A stretch of DNA of 64,000 bases from NCBI GenBank assembly GCA_001630475.1, contig KV419394.1, positions 1,054,001 through 1,118,000 of the forward strand, read 5' to 3'. Of this stretch, positions 11,497 to 24,657 are shown in pieces (positions within the stretch are counted from its first letter, which is position 1; each line of letters begins with the position of its first letter). The DNA is from Sistotremastrum niveocremeum HHB9708 (lineage: Eukaryota; Basidiomycota; Agaricomycetes; Sistotremastrales; Sistotremastraceae). The notes under the pieces are model-generated. The model did no database searches. It had not been told where the DNA came from and saw only the letters and a program-made list of their open reading frames with translations. Position numbers and translations under genes: made by a program.

Positions 11497-14400
11497 TCAC
11501 GCCAAGGGATCAAAATCCCGTGCCCAATCGCCATTCGTTTTTTGTGTTCCCCAATTTGATTGTGCAGGAGTAGGAAGTAGTATGTTATTGAAGGACTGCC
11601 CGGAGCTAGAGGCGGAGAGGGAAGGGGAGAGCATGCTGCCGAGCGGAGGTGACATGACTGTTGAGCCGCTCTGAGGAGACATTGGCTGCATCAGTACATT
11701 GTAGTTTGGTTTCGACGGCTGTGATGGGGGGCTGAGATTGCGAGGGCTCAGAGGTCTTGGACCAGCCATCGGTGGTGGTGGAATTGTGAAGGATGGTCTG
11801 GAGTCCAAGGTCGTTGTCGTTCTTAAAGAAGACTGTGGTGGAATGGGAGACTTGGCAGCCAAGCGAGGAGTGCTTGCACGAACGGGAGGAGCGGAGAAAT
11901 TGTGAGGACTGGCGGGTAGAGATTGTGACGAAGGAGGTCGGATTACAGACACGGCTTTAGTCTCCTGCTAGAAAGCGCTCAGTCATGGATCTTCAGGTTT
12001 CATTCAGAACGGCCTCACCACAGGCGCTGTGACGACTGATTCGCCAAGCATGCTTCCCCAAACATCATCCTCCCATGAACTATTAGAAGGCACGGCATCG
12101 GGAGCGGTTGGTGGTGTGGCAATGCCACCTTTGGTGCCAACTAGGCTCTCGAAATCAAGCGCCCGGTTGTTAGCAGAGAATGGAAGCGGAGTACTGTTAA
12201 CATTCGACGTCGAGCGATCTTCTATTCGCTGAGAGTCGCGTAAATGCTGAGCATGCTCTCTCTCCACCCTAGCCCCTAGTTTCCGGATGACCTCCATGAA
12301 ACGGTTGAATTGAGAGAGATTCAACACTGTTCGTAACGGTCAAAAAGGTGCAATGCAACCAAGCAACGACTAACGTGGACCGATTGACATGATCCAGAGT
12401 TGGGGCAGAACAAGGGAAGCGACGGCCTCTCTGTCTACTTTTAGTCCCATTGCTTCCTGCACATCTAACGTCGCAAGCTAAGGAAAAATGCTTATTGTTA
12501 GAATTCGCTTTATTGAATGGTCAATACCCTGCTCACCATAACGCCTGGCTCTGAGAAATGACATTGGTGAGAAAACAGAGACTGTTGGCTATCAAGGTAG
12601 TTGCTTACCCTACAACGGAGAGGTTAGCGGATCCTAAATTATGCGTACGCTAGAACTCACGCGTGTGCGAATTTTTGATAGCAGTGGAACAAGCTTCTGG
12701 GTAAGGCTTGTCTATAGGGCAATTAGAAGGCTGAATGACAAATCTAGTTGATTGCCGTACTTGATCAAGTGTCTTTACCATGCTCAAGAAACACTTTAGG
12801 GTGGCGATTTTAACACTCAAAATGTTGGTTTTCGTGAACACCAACTAAGGAGTACTTCAATTGACGTCCAAGCATTGAGACGATGCGCTTACTGCCACTC
12901 GAGGAAACAACACGCTTTGTACTTCCGCATAATCAATCGTGTCGCAAAGATCTGGCACGCAACCAAGAGCTTTTTCTTGTATCTATCACGATTGATCAAA
13001 TGGCTGCTCGATGACGAACGAAGCATGCACCAACCAAAGGTTGCTCCGATTCCAGAGCATTATATACCAGAGGGAGAACCTCTGGATCGTGGGTGAACTC
13101 GGAAGCTAGAAGCCCCACTTGATCATTCACTTACGTTCTTTGAACACATTCTTATCGGTTTTGTCCTGGAGCAGTTTCAGGTTATCGAGCAATGTGAGCA
13201 TATTCTGAGGCGGCTCTTTGATTGCAAACAAAGGTTTCAACCCCGGGAGCACAAGTGACGCGAACTGCTGAGCTGATAACGACGAGGAAATGACGAATAT
13301 ATTTGGTAAGATCGAAGGCAAAAGTTGGGTGTCTTTCATCTAGCGATTGTTAATATCGAAGAAAGAGTCATGCTGTTTGTGATACGAACCTCTTCTAGTA
13401 GGGATGGTAAAATCTTTCGCGTTTTCAACCCGTCTGAAAATCGATCCAGGACTCCTTTGAGACCTTTCATAAAGGCGATTTTTTCCTCGCGGGGCTTCGA
13501 TGCGAACGTTGAACGCTCCAGAAAGTTGAGCGTGGAAATCGCTAATGATGAAAATACTGAAGCAGACGATAGAGTAGCCGGTGAAGGCCGCGGAGTCGGA
13601 TGCCGAGTGATCAGCGACTTTAATAGAGCTGGTAACTCATCAGCACGTTTTCACCGCCGAGAGGAACAAGATAATGACCTTGCAGGTCGGGATCGAGCTT
13701 CTCCATCCCAACAAGAGGTTTCCCTGCATTGTCCCGCAGGCTTTGCAAACTCCCATGATTCTTGAACGGAGGGTTCCCTCTCACATGAACAGCGTATATT
13801 ATGCAGCCAAGGCTATACATATCCGAACTGGGGTCAAGCTGTTCATCAATCGCGTATTCTGGAGCTGAAGAGCCCAGACGAGTTAGAAGTGGCGCTAACA
13901 AGAAAATGGACGATATACCCATAAAATCGAAGCTACGCTGAGTATAGTGAGGGATTCGAGAATCCCATGTGGGGAACTCCCATCGCGTGGGCGATCCATC
14001 TGGCTGAGTCAAAGGGATTGTGAGACCCAAACCTCCAAGTTTCCAATCTCCCTGTAGTGATATGAAGAAGACTTATAGGAAATCATGAACGAACCATCAC
14101 ATACTGCGGCATTGATCAAGACCTGGATGCTACCTCAGATATCTAAGCGCTTAGACCTGCAGTAATTCACGCACGGTCTGCAAGTTTAGATTTGAGTGTA
14201 TCTTCTTTGCTGACTGATGGAGGAATTCGAGCCCCTTGCCCACTTGTATTACGCCTTTCAATATCTACACCAGATCCATGAGTCACCTATTGATCTTCAA
14301 ACGGGCATTGATAATTCACCTCAATTTCATCTAAGTCCACTAGTGCACTCGAGCGAGGTCCTGATGGAATGGAAAGCGCAAGCGAAGATAAGATGTGTTC

Positions 14401-14872
14401 CGTTGCAAATGTAAGTTCTGAACGAGACTCCTCCAATGGTTCAACAGCCTCTAAAAAATAGAAATTAGGTATTGAAAGATTAGGAACAAAATAGTATGCT
14501 GATACCAAGTATGAACGGGTGTCTGAGACGACTGAGGGCCGTTGCCTGGAGCACCATTCCTTCAGAGGGCCATGTATCAGTATAGAAGCAGCTTACCTCT
14601 GTTTTCAAGACTTCCATAACGCGCTCGCGAGTAGCAGGACGAAGTTTGTCTACGTCTTGAGATCGCTTATCAAAGCTCCATACTGATACATGTCTCCCGG
14701 TCGTCTTATGCACTGCGTGCTGCACTCGCCATAACCCGACATGGAATGTAGGCACGGTGGCAACAGACTTGGATGACCCCGCCGGTGGTGTTTGGCTGCC
14801 AGATTGAGAGACGAACGTATATGACTGCCCAATGGCCGAGCGATTGAGGAAGGAAGAGGCAGCAGCCAACAT
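11497..14872 (-). CDS. SCYL2: SCY1-like protein, SCYL2/CVAK104 type pseudokinase
   Basis: SCYL2 relatives act in clathrin-dependent trafficking. From the start MLAAASSFLNRSAIGQSYT the order is: a kinase-like domain (about 14850-13600), a HEAT-like helical part (about 13600-12300), and a Pro/Ser-rich tail ending TNGDWARDFDPLA at 11497. The kinase domain has lost its catalytic residues. The VAIK strand reads VSVWSF with no Lys in the usual place, the HRD loop reads IHSNLNLQ, and DFG reads GLG within GDWKLGGLG. The scaffold is kept (SDMYSLGCIIYAVHVRG). It is therefore a pseudokinase, as in many family members. An intron near 11950-12010 joins VVRP to ETKAVSVIRPP and avoids an apparent stop. It diverges from PRE6 across 126 bp. 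Confidence 0.88.
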
Positions 14873-14998
14873 AGTGAGGGTTTTAGGAACTGCTTTAGGA
14901 TCCGTGATGCTTAGATTCAAACACCGAAAGGCCAAAGAGAGACGCGTTGCAACACGCGACGCGCGTTCAAACCACCTTTCAAAGTCACTTTCAGTTGA
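14873..14998. promoter_or_regulatory. Compact divergent promoter, SCYL2-like / PRE6
   Basis: Only 126 bp separate the two start codons. It includes the GC-rich palindrome-like stretch GCAACACGCGACGCGCG at about 14949-14965. No TATA box is visible. Confidence 0.5.
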
Positions 14999-16265
14999 AT
15001 GTCCCGCTCATACGACCGCGGTACGTTGTCAGTTGCAATGCCTTTATACTTGTTTCTCACAGACTTTATTTCCAGCTCTTACTGTCTTCTCCCCTGATGG
15101 GCATTTGTTCCAGGTACCCGGCATTCAGCATTTGGAGAGCAGCAGACACTTACTGTGATGACGACATTCAGGTAGAATATGCTGCTGAAGCCGTGAGGAA
15201 GGGGACCTGCGCTGTGAGTTGGCGAGTCTTGTTCATATATTTCTACCTTTAAATGAGCTTGGCAAAGGTTGGCGTGCGAGGCAAGGACGTCGTTGTGTTA
15301 GGTGTCGAGAAGAAATCCGTCCTTCAGCTGCAAGATCCCCGGACAGTTCGCAAGGTTGTCATGTTGGACGATCATATCTCATTGGCCTTCGCTGGTGCGT
15401 CGCATTCCCAGAATGCATCTTCTGCGTACTGATATGGGTCTCTAGGGTTAACGGCGGATGGACGTGTTCTAATTGACAAGGCTCGCATAGAATGCCAAAG
15501 CCATCGGTTAACAGTCGAGGATCCCGTTTCGGTGGAATACATCACACGATACATTGCAGGCATCCAACAAGTTCGTCAAAGATCCATCATGTTTGCCCCA
15601 GTATTCTGACCTTTCCCAGCGATACACCCAGTCTGGCGGTGTGCGTCCGTTTGGCATCTCCACTCTTATCATTGGTTTCGATCCTGACGACACGCGCCCA
15701 CGTCTGTATCAAACAGAACCAAGTGGCATCTACAACGCGTGGAAGGTGAGCCAACGCCAAATTTCAAGAGTTCTGGCTGGATTTATGAAACACTCTCAGG
15801 CTTGTGCTGTTGGCAGATCGTCGAAGACCGTGCGAGAATTCTTGGAAAAAAATCACAAAGATGATCTCGGACGAGATGAGACGATCAAATTGACCATCAA
15901 AAGTCTTCTCGAAGTCGTGCAGACCGGGGCAAAGAACATCGAAATCAGTGTCATGGAAAGCTATGGCAAAGTTACTGTGCGTGGTTTTCTATCATTCGCG
16001 TTCATCAGTTAACATTGGTATCTCTTCAGAACCTTGGGCTCGCCGAAATCGAAGCCATCGTGGCAGAAATTGAACGCGAGAAAGAACAAGGTGGGTTTTG
16101 CCAGGCTGCTAGGCTTCTTGGACTGACCGTCCGTGCTGCTCAGATGCGGAACGGAAACGTAATCGTCAAGCGGCGACCGCAGCAGGGCAAGCTGCCATGC
16201 TGCAACGAGTGGGGGACAATCCAATTGCAGCAGGAAGTGGCACTTCCACTCCAGGCGGTCAATAA
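14999..16265 (+). CDS. PRE6: 20S proteasome subunit alpha-4 (alpha type-7)
   Basis: This is a structural alpha-ring subunit of the 20S core. The start [20 protein letters not shown] carries the alpha-subunit signature and joins [19 protein letters not shown]. Exons by splice signal and frame: 14999-15020, 15076-15113, 15172-15213, 15268-15394, 15446-15570, 15620-15745, 15800-15976, 16030-16090 and 16144-16265, giving about 279 residues. Landmarks are [28 protein letters not shown] joined to [14 protein letters not shown], and [13 protein letters not shown]. The body matches the family, while the C terminus is some 25 residues longer than in animals, Ala/Gly/Ser-rich and ending STPGGQ. It is convergent with the UbiA gene. 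Confidence 0.95.
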
Positions 16266-16445
16266 TGTATACATTTTCTTTTTTGTCATCATTTTTCTAT
16301 TACATCCCAAACCGATGCTTGGTCATGAAGTTGAAGGAATGTCCCTGGTCCCGCCCTCCCCGGAGATAACCCGAAGATGCCGCTACAGCTAACAGGCACT
16401 ACTATCTATCTACTCGGGCTTCAACTTCGGCCCACCAGCGTTTAT

Positions 16446-17888
16446 TCAGCGACGCGCAGAGAGTTGAAAGGCTAAATCAACTAGCATTCCCGCCCAAGTG
16501 ATGTACCCCATGTGGTGGTTCGCCTGTGTTATCCCATGAATTGGGAGGTTACATGACTGCTTATTCACATACCACGAATTTTGCCCAACAATCTTCAGGC
16601 ACATCGACTTTCAATGTTTTGAGTTGCCACACCAGGTGGATGGCTGTGCCACCCACACTGATCACGAAATAGGCTGGTCCTTGAGAGTTTCTGACCCCAA
16701 CGTACGCCAGTGCCGAGACAAAAAGCACGGAGAAAAGAAACAAGATCTCCTTGATCCATGATGCAAACAACAGGGCTGTCGATTTTACTCCTGCTTTCAC
16801 GTCGTCTCGCTTGTCCTGGACTGCCCATGAGGATTGTTTGCATACAGAGGCCCTTAGGTTCATACCTGACAAGCATATATAGTGTCATAAACTATGGTCC
16901 AGCTACAATAAATTAGTCTTGGCAATCTGACGGTGACTTGAGACCACGACGCACCAGAAACATCCCAGGAACAAGGTGGCTGGAATGTCCATGTCGATCC
17001 AATTTCCAAGTCCACTGAGCCACGCCACTGGGAGGCCCCAATTCATAGCAAGACCTTAAACATAATTCAGGTCGGACGCATTTTATGTCTTTTTTTCAAG
17101 TAACTTACCGAGCCATGCTTGCGGCCAATATGCTGTTCACGCGCAATCAGTAAACTCAACTGGAATTTAGTAACAGGTGGCGCTCACTCCAACGTTTCAT
17201 TAGGGGATACAGCGCATGCAAAGGGAAGATGCCTAACAAGCCCACTTTGAAGCTGTCGTTGTCATTAGTCTGGGTTCAATAGACGCGAACCTCGGAGCTA
17301 CTAACGCGAGGTCGTTCGAAAACCAGAGGCACGCAATTGCTGCTATACACTGCATGATTGTCCAGGCAGTGGCACCAAATACAGACGCGGCGCCAGTGAC
17401 CAAAGGTCGATTTTTGGTGCGCTCTAAACCAATTTACTATGTGAGATTCGTCCGACCACCGCAAGAAAAGCAACGAACCAACTTGACGATCAAATTCGCG
17501 ATCGCATATATCGTTGATTGTGCAGGCGGCGGAATGCAACTAGATTATGTAGGTCATCAGTTTTATAAATCTGATCACTGGATGAACGCCAACTAGAGTG
17601 CTGCCAACTAGAAACGCGAACACTTGTGTCTTGAAAGCAGTAGAATTCATCGATGTACGATACGCGGCCAGCGTAAGTCCCCATACTTGTAGAAGGTGAG
17701 TTTGTGACCCTGGTCGGATTTAGAAGCGTACCAGAGGGCCAAAATATCAATAATGAACCAATAGGAAACTTGTGCAGACGCGACAATTCGATATAAGCAT
17801 GTGTATCTACCATAGGTTTGAAGGGCTTCTTGAAGGTCAGGATTTGAGCACTCCGGTCTGCGGGTCTAGGGGTACTTTGAAATTCCAT
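16446..17888 (-). CDS. COQ2: UbiA-family prenyltransferase, probably 4-hydroxybenzoate polyprenyltransferase
   Basis: These are integral membrane enzymes that attach a polyprenyl chain to an aromatic acid; in ubiquinone synthesis this takes place in the inner mitochondrial membrane. The start is MEFQSTPRPADRS, then YIELSRLHKFPIGSLLIFWP, the usual first membrane helix. The first Asp-rich motif NDICDREFD and the second QDKRDDVKAGVKSTAL both fit the family. An intron after AKFV (about 16515-16563) joins ANHHMGYITWAGMLVDL and the stop at 16446-16448; reading through it would end early. No strong mitochondrial presequence is visible. A secondary-metabolite UbiA enzyme is therefore possible, though no biosynthetic cluster surrounds it and the KSTAL context is Coq2-like. 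Confidence 0.78.
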
Positions 17889-19069
17889 CAGGTAACAACA
17901 CGAAGTTCGATGTTGGCTATAAGCCCGGGAAGCGTTGTAGAGAGGGAAATCAGCGAGGAAGGGCGAGAACTCCGAGTCAGCCCTTGCATATCAGTCTATT
18001 TATGCTCGCTAAGTAGCGTTCAACGACCTTCAAAGGAAGAAGGGCATGGCAGCATGACTAATCGACTCACTAACCCCTTGCCCTCTAAGCTATTACCGAC
18101 TCGGGGTGCTTGTACCGGGCATGTGGTGGGCTAGGGGTTGCAAGCTAAACTTCATTCGACCGAGGCGATCGCTTCGATTCGATGATACCTGATAAAACTT
18201 GACAGCAGGGATGGAAAGACCAATTTCCTAGGGAACCCGGCCCCGTGCATTCTGACGTCAACCTTTGAAGTCGCGATTGCTGTGCATTGCTGTCGACGAG
18301 CTTATCTACCTCCATGGTGCGGTTAAAGATGCTAAATATTCAAATGCTTAATATACCGCTGCAACCGCCAATATAGTATAAAATGGACATGTCAACAAAT
18401 GCACGATAACCACACTAAAGTCGGTCGGGCGCTTGTTTTAGTGGCACCGGATCAACGCGCCGTATGTAGAAAGGATTGCATTTTGCTGAGTGCTTGCTTC
18501 TCGTCTATTTTATCACTGGTGCACTACAGGGGTCTCGTAAGATGCTTGGACACTCAATAGTGCCTCACATTAGGCCACGGTGAGTATTTTCCTAGTATTT
18601 CTCGGCTCCATTGACGGTGCTAGCGCTAGTGCTCGGCAATGACTCGGCATGTTACCATCGTCCTCAACTAGTCCTCAACTGGTTATCGATGAAACACTTT
18701 GCGGGGCTTCTAGGACTTTATTTTGGTAGGCGGTTCCTCTGGTCTCTATTTTCGATTTTTGCTTACCATTGTGTTGCAGAACCGACGGTGCTCTCGAACC
18801 TTGCCAGTGGTTCACTTTGCGAATACAGCAATACCGGTATACCGTAGCGATCAGAGTACGAACATTTTGAGATGATACTTTTACTACAAGCGTCGCGCAG
18901 CATTTGCTTAATGGATATTCAAGAATTGCTCGGGAGTTCCACCAAGGGGGCCAGGGCCTTGGCGATCAGAGTCTGAATGTTGTTCAAGTTGTCCAAGTTG
19001 TCGCCAGTCTCGGCGCTGCGTAAATACGTGTCAATACGGTGGGCTCGACTTGGCTTTAGTAGCATTGCT
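17889..19069. other. Intergenic region, about 1.2 kb
   Basis: This is the longest gap without a gene in the window, between the divergent UbiA and Arf-GEF genes. The plus-strand frames here are short and lack homology or codon structure I recognise. An open minus-strand frame from 19269 down to 18919 (116 codons) overlaps the 5' end of the GEF gene and is treated as a finding. No tRNA-like fold or repeat was seen. Confidence 0.5.
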
Positions 19070-22000
19070 ATGACTGGCTCGGCCCAGGCAATCAAGCTTT
19101 CAGTCTCTCTAGACCATGTGGTACATTCAGAAATTCTGGCAGTCACCTCTGCAATGCGTAAAAATTCGCGTTGGGCATCAAGATCAGTCTGGCGCTCGGC
19201 ACGCGACGATGCCCTCGCGAGTAGCATGGGCCTTCGTCGAGTTGGGAGCCAATCATCCCTAGCAGTCAATACGACAGAGAAACGCGAGACTGAGCTTATG
19301 TGCGCATTTCAAGATTTGCGTAGGGACATTCGCGATGCTGCTGGTGAGGTGCTACATCCATGCTTTCCCCAAGATCCATCTCATAGGACGTATAGACATA
19401 CGCGAGCTCCCCCTCACAAAGCTGCTAGACCCTTTCCTCTCCCTGATAAGATCACCTCTTTCTACCGGGCCCATCACTTCAGTCGCGTTGAACGCCCTAG
19501 CTTCATTCTTTACCTCTGGGCTGATATGCCCTAGTTCCGTCGACCTTGTGCCTGCACTTTCTGACTTCAGTCGTACTATTGCACATTGCAAGTTCGAAGC
19601 TAGTGATTCTTCTGGAGACGAAGTGGTCATGTTGAGAATACTCTTCGTCTTGAGAGACTGTATATGTGGACCCGTCGGGCGCTATTTGGGAGACTTTGAG
19701 ATCTGCGAAATGCTGGAGACAGTGTTAACAACATGCTGTCAGATGCGATTAAGCGGTACGTCCATCCAACGCAACCTTGGCATTGTACTTATAATGGTGT
19801 CTATGCAGAAATTCTTCGTCGCTCTGCAACTTCGTGTATGCATGCGTTGGTCAGAGAAGTATTTCCTTGTCTTGCGTATCTGGATCCACTAGTCGAAGAA
19901 CAAAAGCTCGACGAGGCCATGACTCCTGAAACACCTCCTTTGTCAAGTGAAAAACCCCTCTACGATCCATATATCGACAGCGAACAAACCCCTACCGAGT
20001 CTGTAGATGTTACAGCGGCACAAGTAAACACACCCACGGCCATTCCTGAAAGGCAATGTTAGTCTTTCAATCCGGTTCTGGGTCACAGAGACTTATTCGT
20101 TATACAGCTTCGCCGTACGGTTTACCAGCGGTAACGGAGTTGTTGAGAGTACTGATTAATTTGCTTGACCCTACGGACAAGCAACACACCGATTCTACTC
20201 GACTGGTCTCGCTAGGAATACTGAACTCAGCTTTTGAAGTTGCTGGCCAACAGATAGCGAAATTCCCGTCTCTCACAGCCCTTGTTGCGGATCATGGATG
20301 CAAATACTTGTTCATGCTTGCGAGATCAGACAATCCCTCAGTCTTACACTCTTCCCTTCGTGCTATTTCAAGTATGTTTGAAACCATGCGATCAAAACTC
20401 AAGCTGCAGCAAGAACTATTCCTCTCATTCACTATGGACCGTCTCACGGCTCAGCTCCCGACTCGTCTTCCGCCTTCTGTCTCCAGAGGTGTATCATCGA
20501 TGCAGATATCGGGGGGGACCCCGTTGCCTTCTCCCAGTGTTAATCCCTCGCTAGAGGATGGACTTTCTGAAACCAGTAGCGCACCACCGGCTCGTGCCAA
20601 TATCCTTCCGGCGCGTGGTGAAACAAGGGAGCTTCTACTCGAAACTTTCGGACATCTATCAAGACAGCGCAGCTTCATGGTCGATTTGTACGCGAATTAC
20701 GATTGCGATGTCAACTGTGAAGATCTGTTTGAAAGACTGATCGGATTCTTAGTCAGGGTAAGTCAGTCGTCTTTGATGCCATCGTAATGATACAATATAC
20801 TACACCAGAGTGTTTATCCTTCTAATTATTCTGGTGGCTTTGAAGTACATCAACAGACATCGCAGCTCATTGGCCTGGATCTTATATTGTCGTTCGTCCA
20901 TGATTTGTGTAATCGTCAGGAAGGCGTAAGCATTTGTTATCTCCTTATCTTTGAGCTTTGTTAACATCTCCTCAGGTTGCCGAGGAATGGCGAGAGGTCA
21001 ATTCTCACGCTGCGATTTTATATTGCCGCTCATCAATGACTGGTAGGAGTATCCCACCATAGCGGAACTTCAAAGGTCCAAAGGAAGAAAACAGCTGGTC
21101 TTGGAAGGGGCCGCACGATTTAATCAGAAGCCTAAAACCGCGCTGGCCTTCCTGGAAGAGAATGGGCTCATATATCACGACGAAGCTCAAGGAGTCGCAC
21201 GACCCCTGAGTCTGGCCAAATTCTTGAAAGAATGCCCTCGTTTGGATAAGAAGCTTCTTGGAGACTTTATATCTAGGCCAGACAACACGGCGGTGTTAAA
21301 TGCTTTCATTGGTCTATTCGACTTCAAAGGGGTGCGTGCTAGCTATAGTTGCGTTGATCGGCAGGCGACTGAAGAAGGAACAGAAACCCATCGCTGATGC
21401 TATGCGCGAGCTACTCGAAAGCTTCCGTCTCCCGGGTGAGGCACAGCAAATTGCACGCATCACTGAAACGTTCGCATCTATATACTTTGCGACTGAACCT
21501 CGTAAGCTGCAAAGTCCAGAATTGTATTCAGTCCTGATCGCCTTGCAGCGGAAATTGAGACCGAAGACGCGGTTTATGTCTTGGCGTACTCGGTCATCAT
21601 GCTGAACACCGATTTACACAATCCTCAGAATAGGGTACTTCCAGCTCTTTTCAAAATGTAAACAGTAATCACAATCCCCATGTAGAAACGCATGACCCTC
21701 CTTGACTACCAGAGAAACCTTAAAGGGGTGAACGGAAAGGGCGATTTCCCTCCTGATTATTTGGTCAGTCCATGGATTATCTATTCACTTATCTTTGAAC
21801 TGAAATTTTCGACGCAGCAATTGATCTACGATAGCATCAGAAAGCGAGAAATCGTGATGCCCGAGGAACACACTGGACAACTTGGTTTTGATTATGCATG
21901 GAAAGAATTACTTCAGCGTTCCAGAAAGTCCGGTAACAGCCTCTTCCATTTGTGTTCTTGGCTCAGGACTAAAATTCACTCGCTCAGGGGAGCTCATCAT

Positions 22001-24562
22001 TTGCAACACCCCACATTTTGACAAGGAAATGTTCATATCCGTCTGGAAACCCATTGTGGCTGCATTGGCTTTTGCTATAACCCACTTCGACGATGATTAT
22101 GTGGTTCAGCGAGCGATCACAGGTTTAAACCAGTGTGCAACTCAGGCAAAGAAATTTGACTTGTTCGAAGTCTTCGATTACTTGATCGCCCAAGTTGCCC
22201 CTACAACCGGTTTGATTGGCTTACCGCAACCAACCAACTTTAATTACCCTGTCGTGGATGTAGAAGGTCAACCTATCACTGTGTCAGGGCTTTCCGTCAA
22301 ATTTGGGGCCAACTTCAAAGGTCAACTGGCTGCTGTAGTCTTGTTCACCATTGTCAATGGGAACGCGGCCACAATCCGCGATGGCTGGAGCAAGGTCAGT
22401 AGACGTATCTCCTATATCCAGTTTACCTGACACCGGGTTTAGATTTTCGAGATCTATCAAATATTGTTCCTTCATTCATTGCTCCCACCACGTCTTCTCC
22501 AAATGGAGGAGTTCCTGGGAGGCTCATCTATGATCCCGCTACAAGGAGCCCCCTCTACTCCCGCGCCTATTCCTCGGTCCGACGGAGGACTGCTTTCAGC
22601 ACTCTCCTCGTACCTCATGACGCCGTATGGAGCAAGTTCTGAGAATGTTATCTCAGAGGCTTCAGACGTCGAGATAGAGAATACGCTGTGTAGCGTGGAT
22701 TGTATCAGCACATGTAGACTAGACGAGCTTTATCAGGAAGTCAGGTGTGTAATCTTTCTGTTCAAAACACTCTTTCAGCTTCATAATTTCGCATTGTAGA
22801 CAGCTTGATGCGGCTGCATTGGAGGCAGTGCTTGACGGGCTGCGGGATATTGCAGATCGACGGGTAGATGAAAAATGGACGGATTCGGAGAGCGCTGATA
22901 TGAGTACCCGCGCATACGACCCAGGAGCTGTCTTTTTACTTGAGGTCATGGTCAGCATGACCCTCCAAGCGCCACAGCATGTTGCTCAATTATGGTGTGT
23001 TGAAATTACATGAAAAGAAGCTAGGCTGACTATACGTAAGGCCCATTGTGTTTCAGCATTTAAATTCAATGCTGTCGCATGCTATCAGTTACAGTATGCT
23101 GCTCGTCGAGCGGGCTGTTGTTGGCCTACTTCGACTTTGCGTGCTTATTACTGATAAGGTAAGGTCCCTGCTGATTTTCCCTTAAAGCTATATTTTCCCT
23201 TACATATTCCGTAGCCCTCCCTGCGAGATCAGCTTTATCTTGCATTTGATCTACTCGGCAGTTTACCGCCTGTTGTATTGAACGGCGTCGCCGAACAGAT
23301 CATGAGTGGCGTCTTGAAGATCGTCGGCAGCACCGAGGGCCTTGTTCGGTGAGCATATTGCGTGTCAAAAGTGCTGCAGGGCTTGGCCTGATGGTTTTCA
23401 GAACTCGCACGGAGTGGGCATTACTTCTTCGCTTAGTGAAGGCAACGGTGTCGCACCCGGGAGCAGGCAAAATCTCGTTGGATATGTTAGAATACCTCTT
23501 AAAAGGCGACGAGAGACAAAACCCTGTAACGATCGAGAATTTCCCCGCAATATTGAGTGCACTGCAAGATTTTGCATTCGTTGCAGGAAATATCATCGAA
23601 AACCAGCGTACGCAGAAACCTGTGCCTGGCATCCCCAGGTAAGGATTGGTGTACCATTGCAGAATTAAGGCTAACTAAAATGTAGAGAGCCTGTGGTTGA
23701 TCGGGGGTTGCGAGCCATCGACCTCATTTTCGACATGAAGAAGTTCTTACCCTCACTTCTTGATAATTCCGTGGTCCCTTATCGACAAGGTACTGTTTGT
23801 CGACAATTTGTTTACCTTGCATTGACATGGACTTCAGCTTGGCATCAACTTTGTCTCCCGTTGCTCGTTATTCTCGCACATCAATGCTCAAATCCTTCTC
23901 GTGATATCCGACATCACTCGATGACGCAACTTCAGCGCATTTTATTGAGTCAGCAATTGTATCCATCCGGTTCGGAAGACTTCGATCATTCTTATGTGGA
24001 GGAGATCTTCAACCGGGCGGTGTTCCCGCTCATTGACGAGTTGCTGAAACCTCAAGTTTTCCAACGTGACGAGGCTGGCATGTCGGAGACTCGCTTGCGA
24101 GCGTCTACCCTGCTGTGCAAAGTCTTCCTTCATTTCGAAATCAAACAATCGACCGAAGAGAAAGACATCCGTGTTTTATGGATTCAAATACTTGATCTTC
24201 TAGATCGGCTTATGAACATTGACAAGCACGGGCCCCTGGTACGTTCATTTCGTTATTGTATGACGTCTGCTGACCACCGTAACTTATAGTACGAGGCTGT
24301 GCCGGAGTCGCTGAAAAATGTCATCTTGGTGATGTATTCGTCCGGTATCTTGGTTCCTCCAAGCTCGGAGGACTCGCGCACTAAAAGCCAAAGAGATTTG
24401 TGGGCGGCTTCTCAGGAAAGACTGGAAAGGTTCCTGCCCGGTTTCTTGACCGAGATCATACCGGAAGCAAAACCCCTTTCAAGTGCAGAAGTTGCGACAG
24501 AGCGACAAGAGGCATATGGGAGCAGACACTCGAACAAATCTTCCAGCATCTCCATTCTATAA
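19070..24562 (+). CDS. GEA1/2: Large Arf guanine-nucleotide exchange factor (Gea/GBF1 family)
   Basis: It activates Arf at the Golgi for COPI coat formation. The N-terminal DCB region has HSEILAVTSAMRKNSRWASR near 19125-19180. A likely start is ATG 19070, which gives MTGSAQAIKLSVSLDHV; an upstream exon cannot be excluded. The HUS region lies around 20150-20760. The Sec7 domain spans about 21100-21900: FIGLFDFKG, an intron, KPIADAMRELLESFRLPGEA (the catalytic Glu is in PGEA), then DAVYVLAYSVIMLNTDLHNP, TLLDYQRNLKGVNGKGDFP, and the FDYAWKELLQRSRKSG segment characteristic of the GBF1/Gea group. HDS regions follow to the stop at 24560-24562. The protein should be roughly 1,450-1,500 residues, as in yeast Gea proteins. 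It converges with the b561 gene, 95 bp away. Confidence 0.9.
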
Positions 24563-24657
24563 TACATTATAGCACATAGCTCAATTACATCATAGTCATT
24601 CAAGGTTTCATTTGGACTTTGTCAGAAGAACTGCATCTTCGAAGTTCTGTGTAGCAC

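Noticed and set aside
17970-18030. GCTAAGTAGCG stretch similar to one in the LINE 3' UTR
   Set aside because: The shared sequence is only about 10 bp with no further similarity around it; most likely chance.
16446-19069. Possible secondary-metabolite cluster around the UbiA gene
   Set aside because: Neighbours are a proteasome subunit and an Arf-GEF; no cyclase, P450, NRPS/PKS or transporter gene is nearby.
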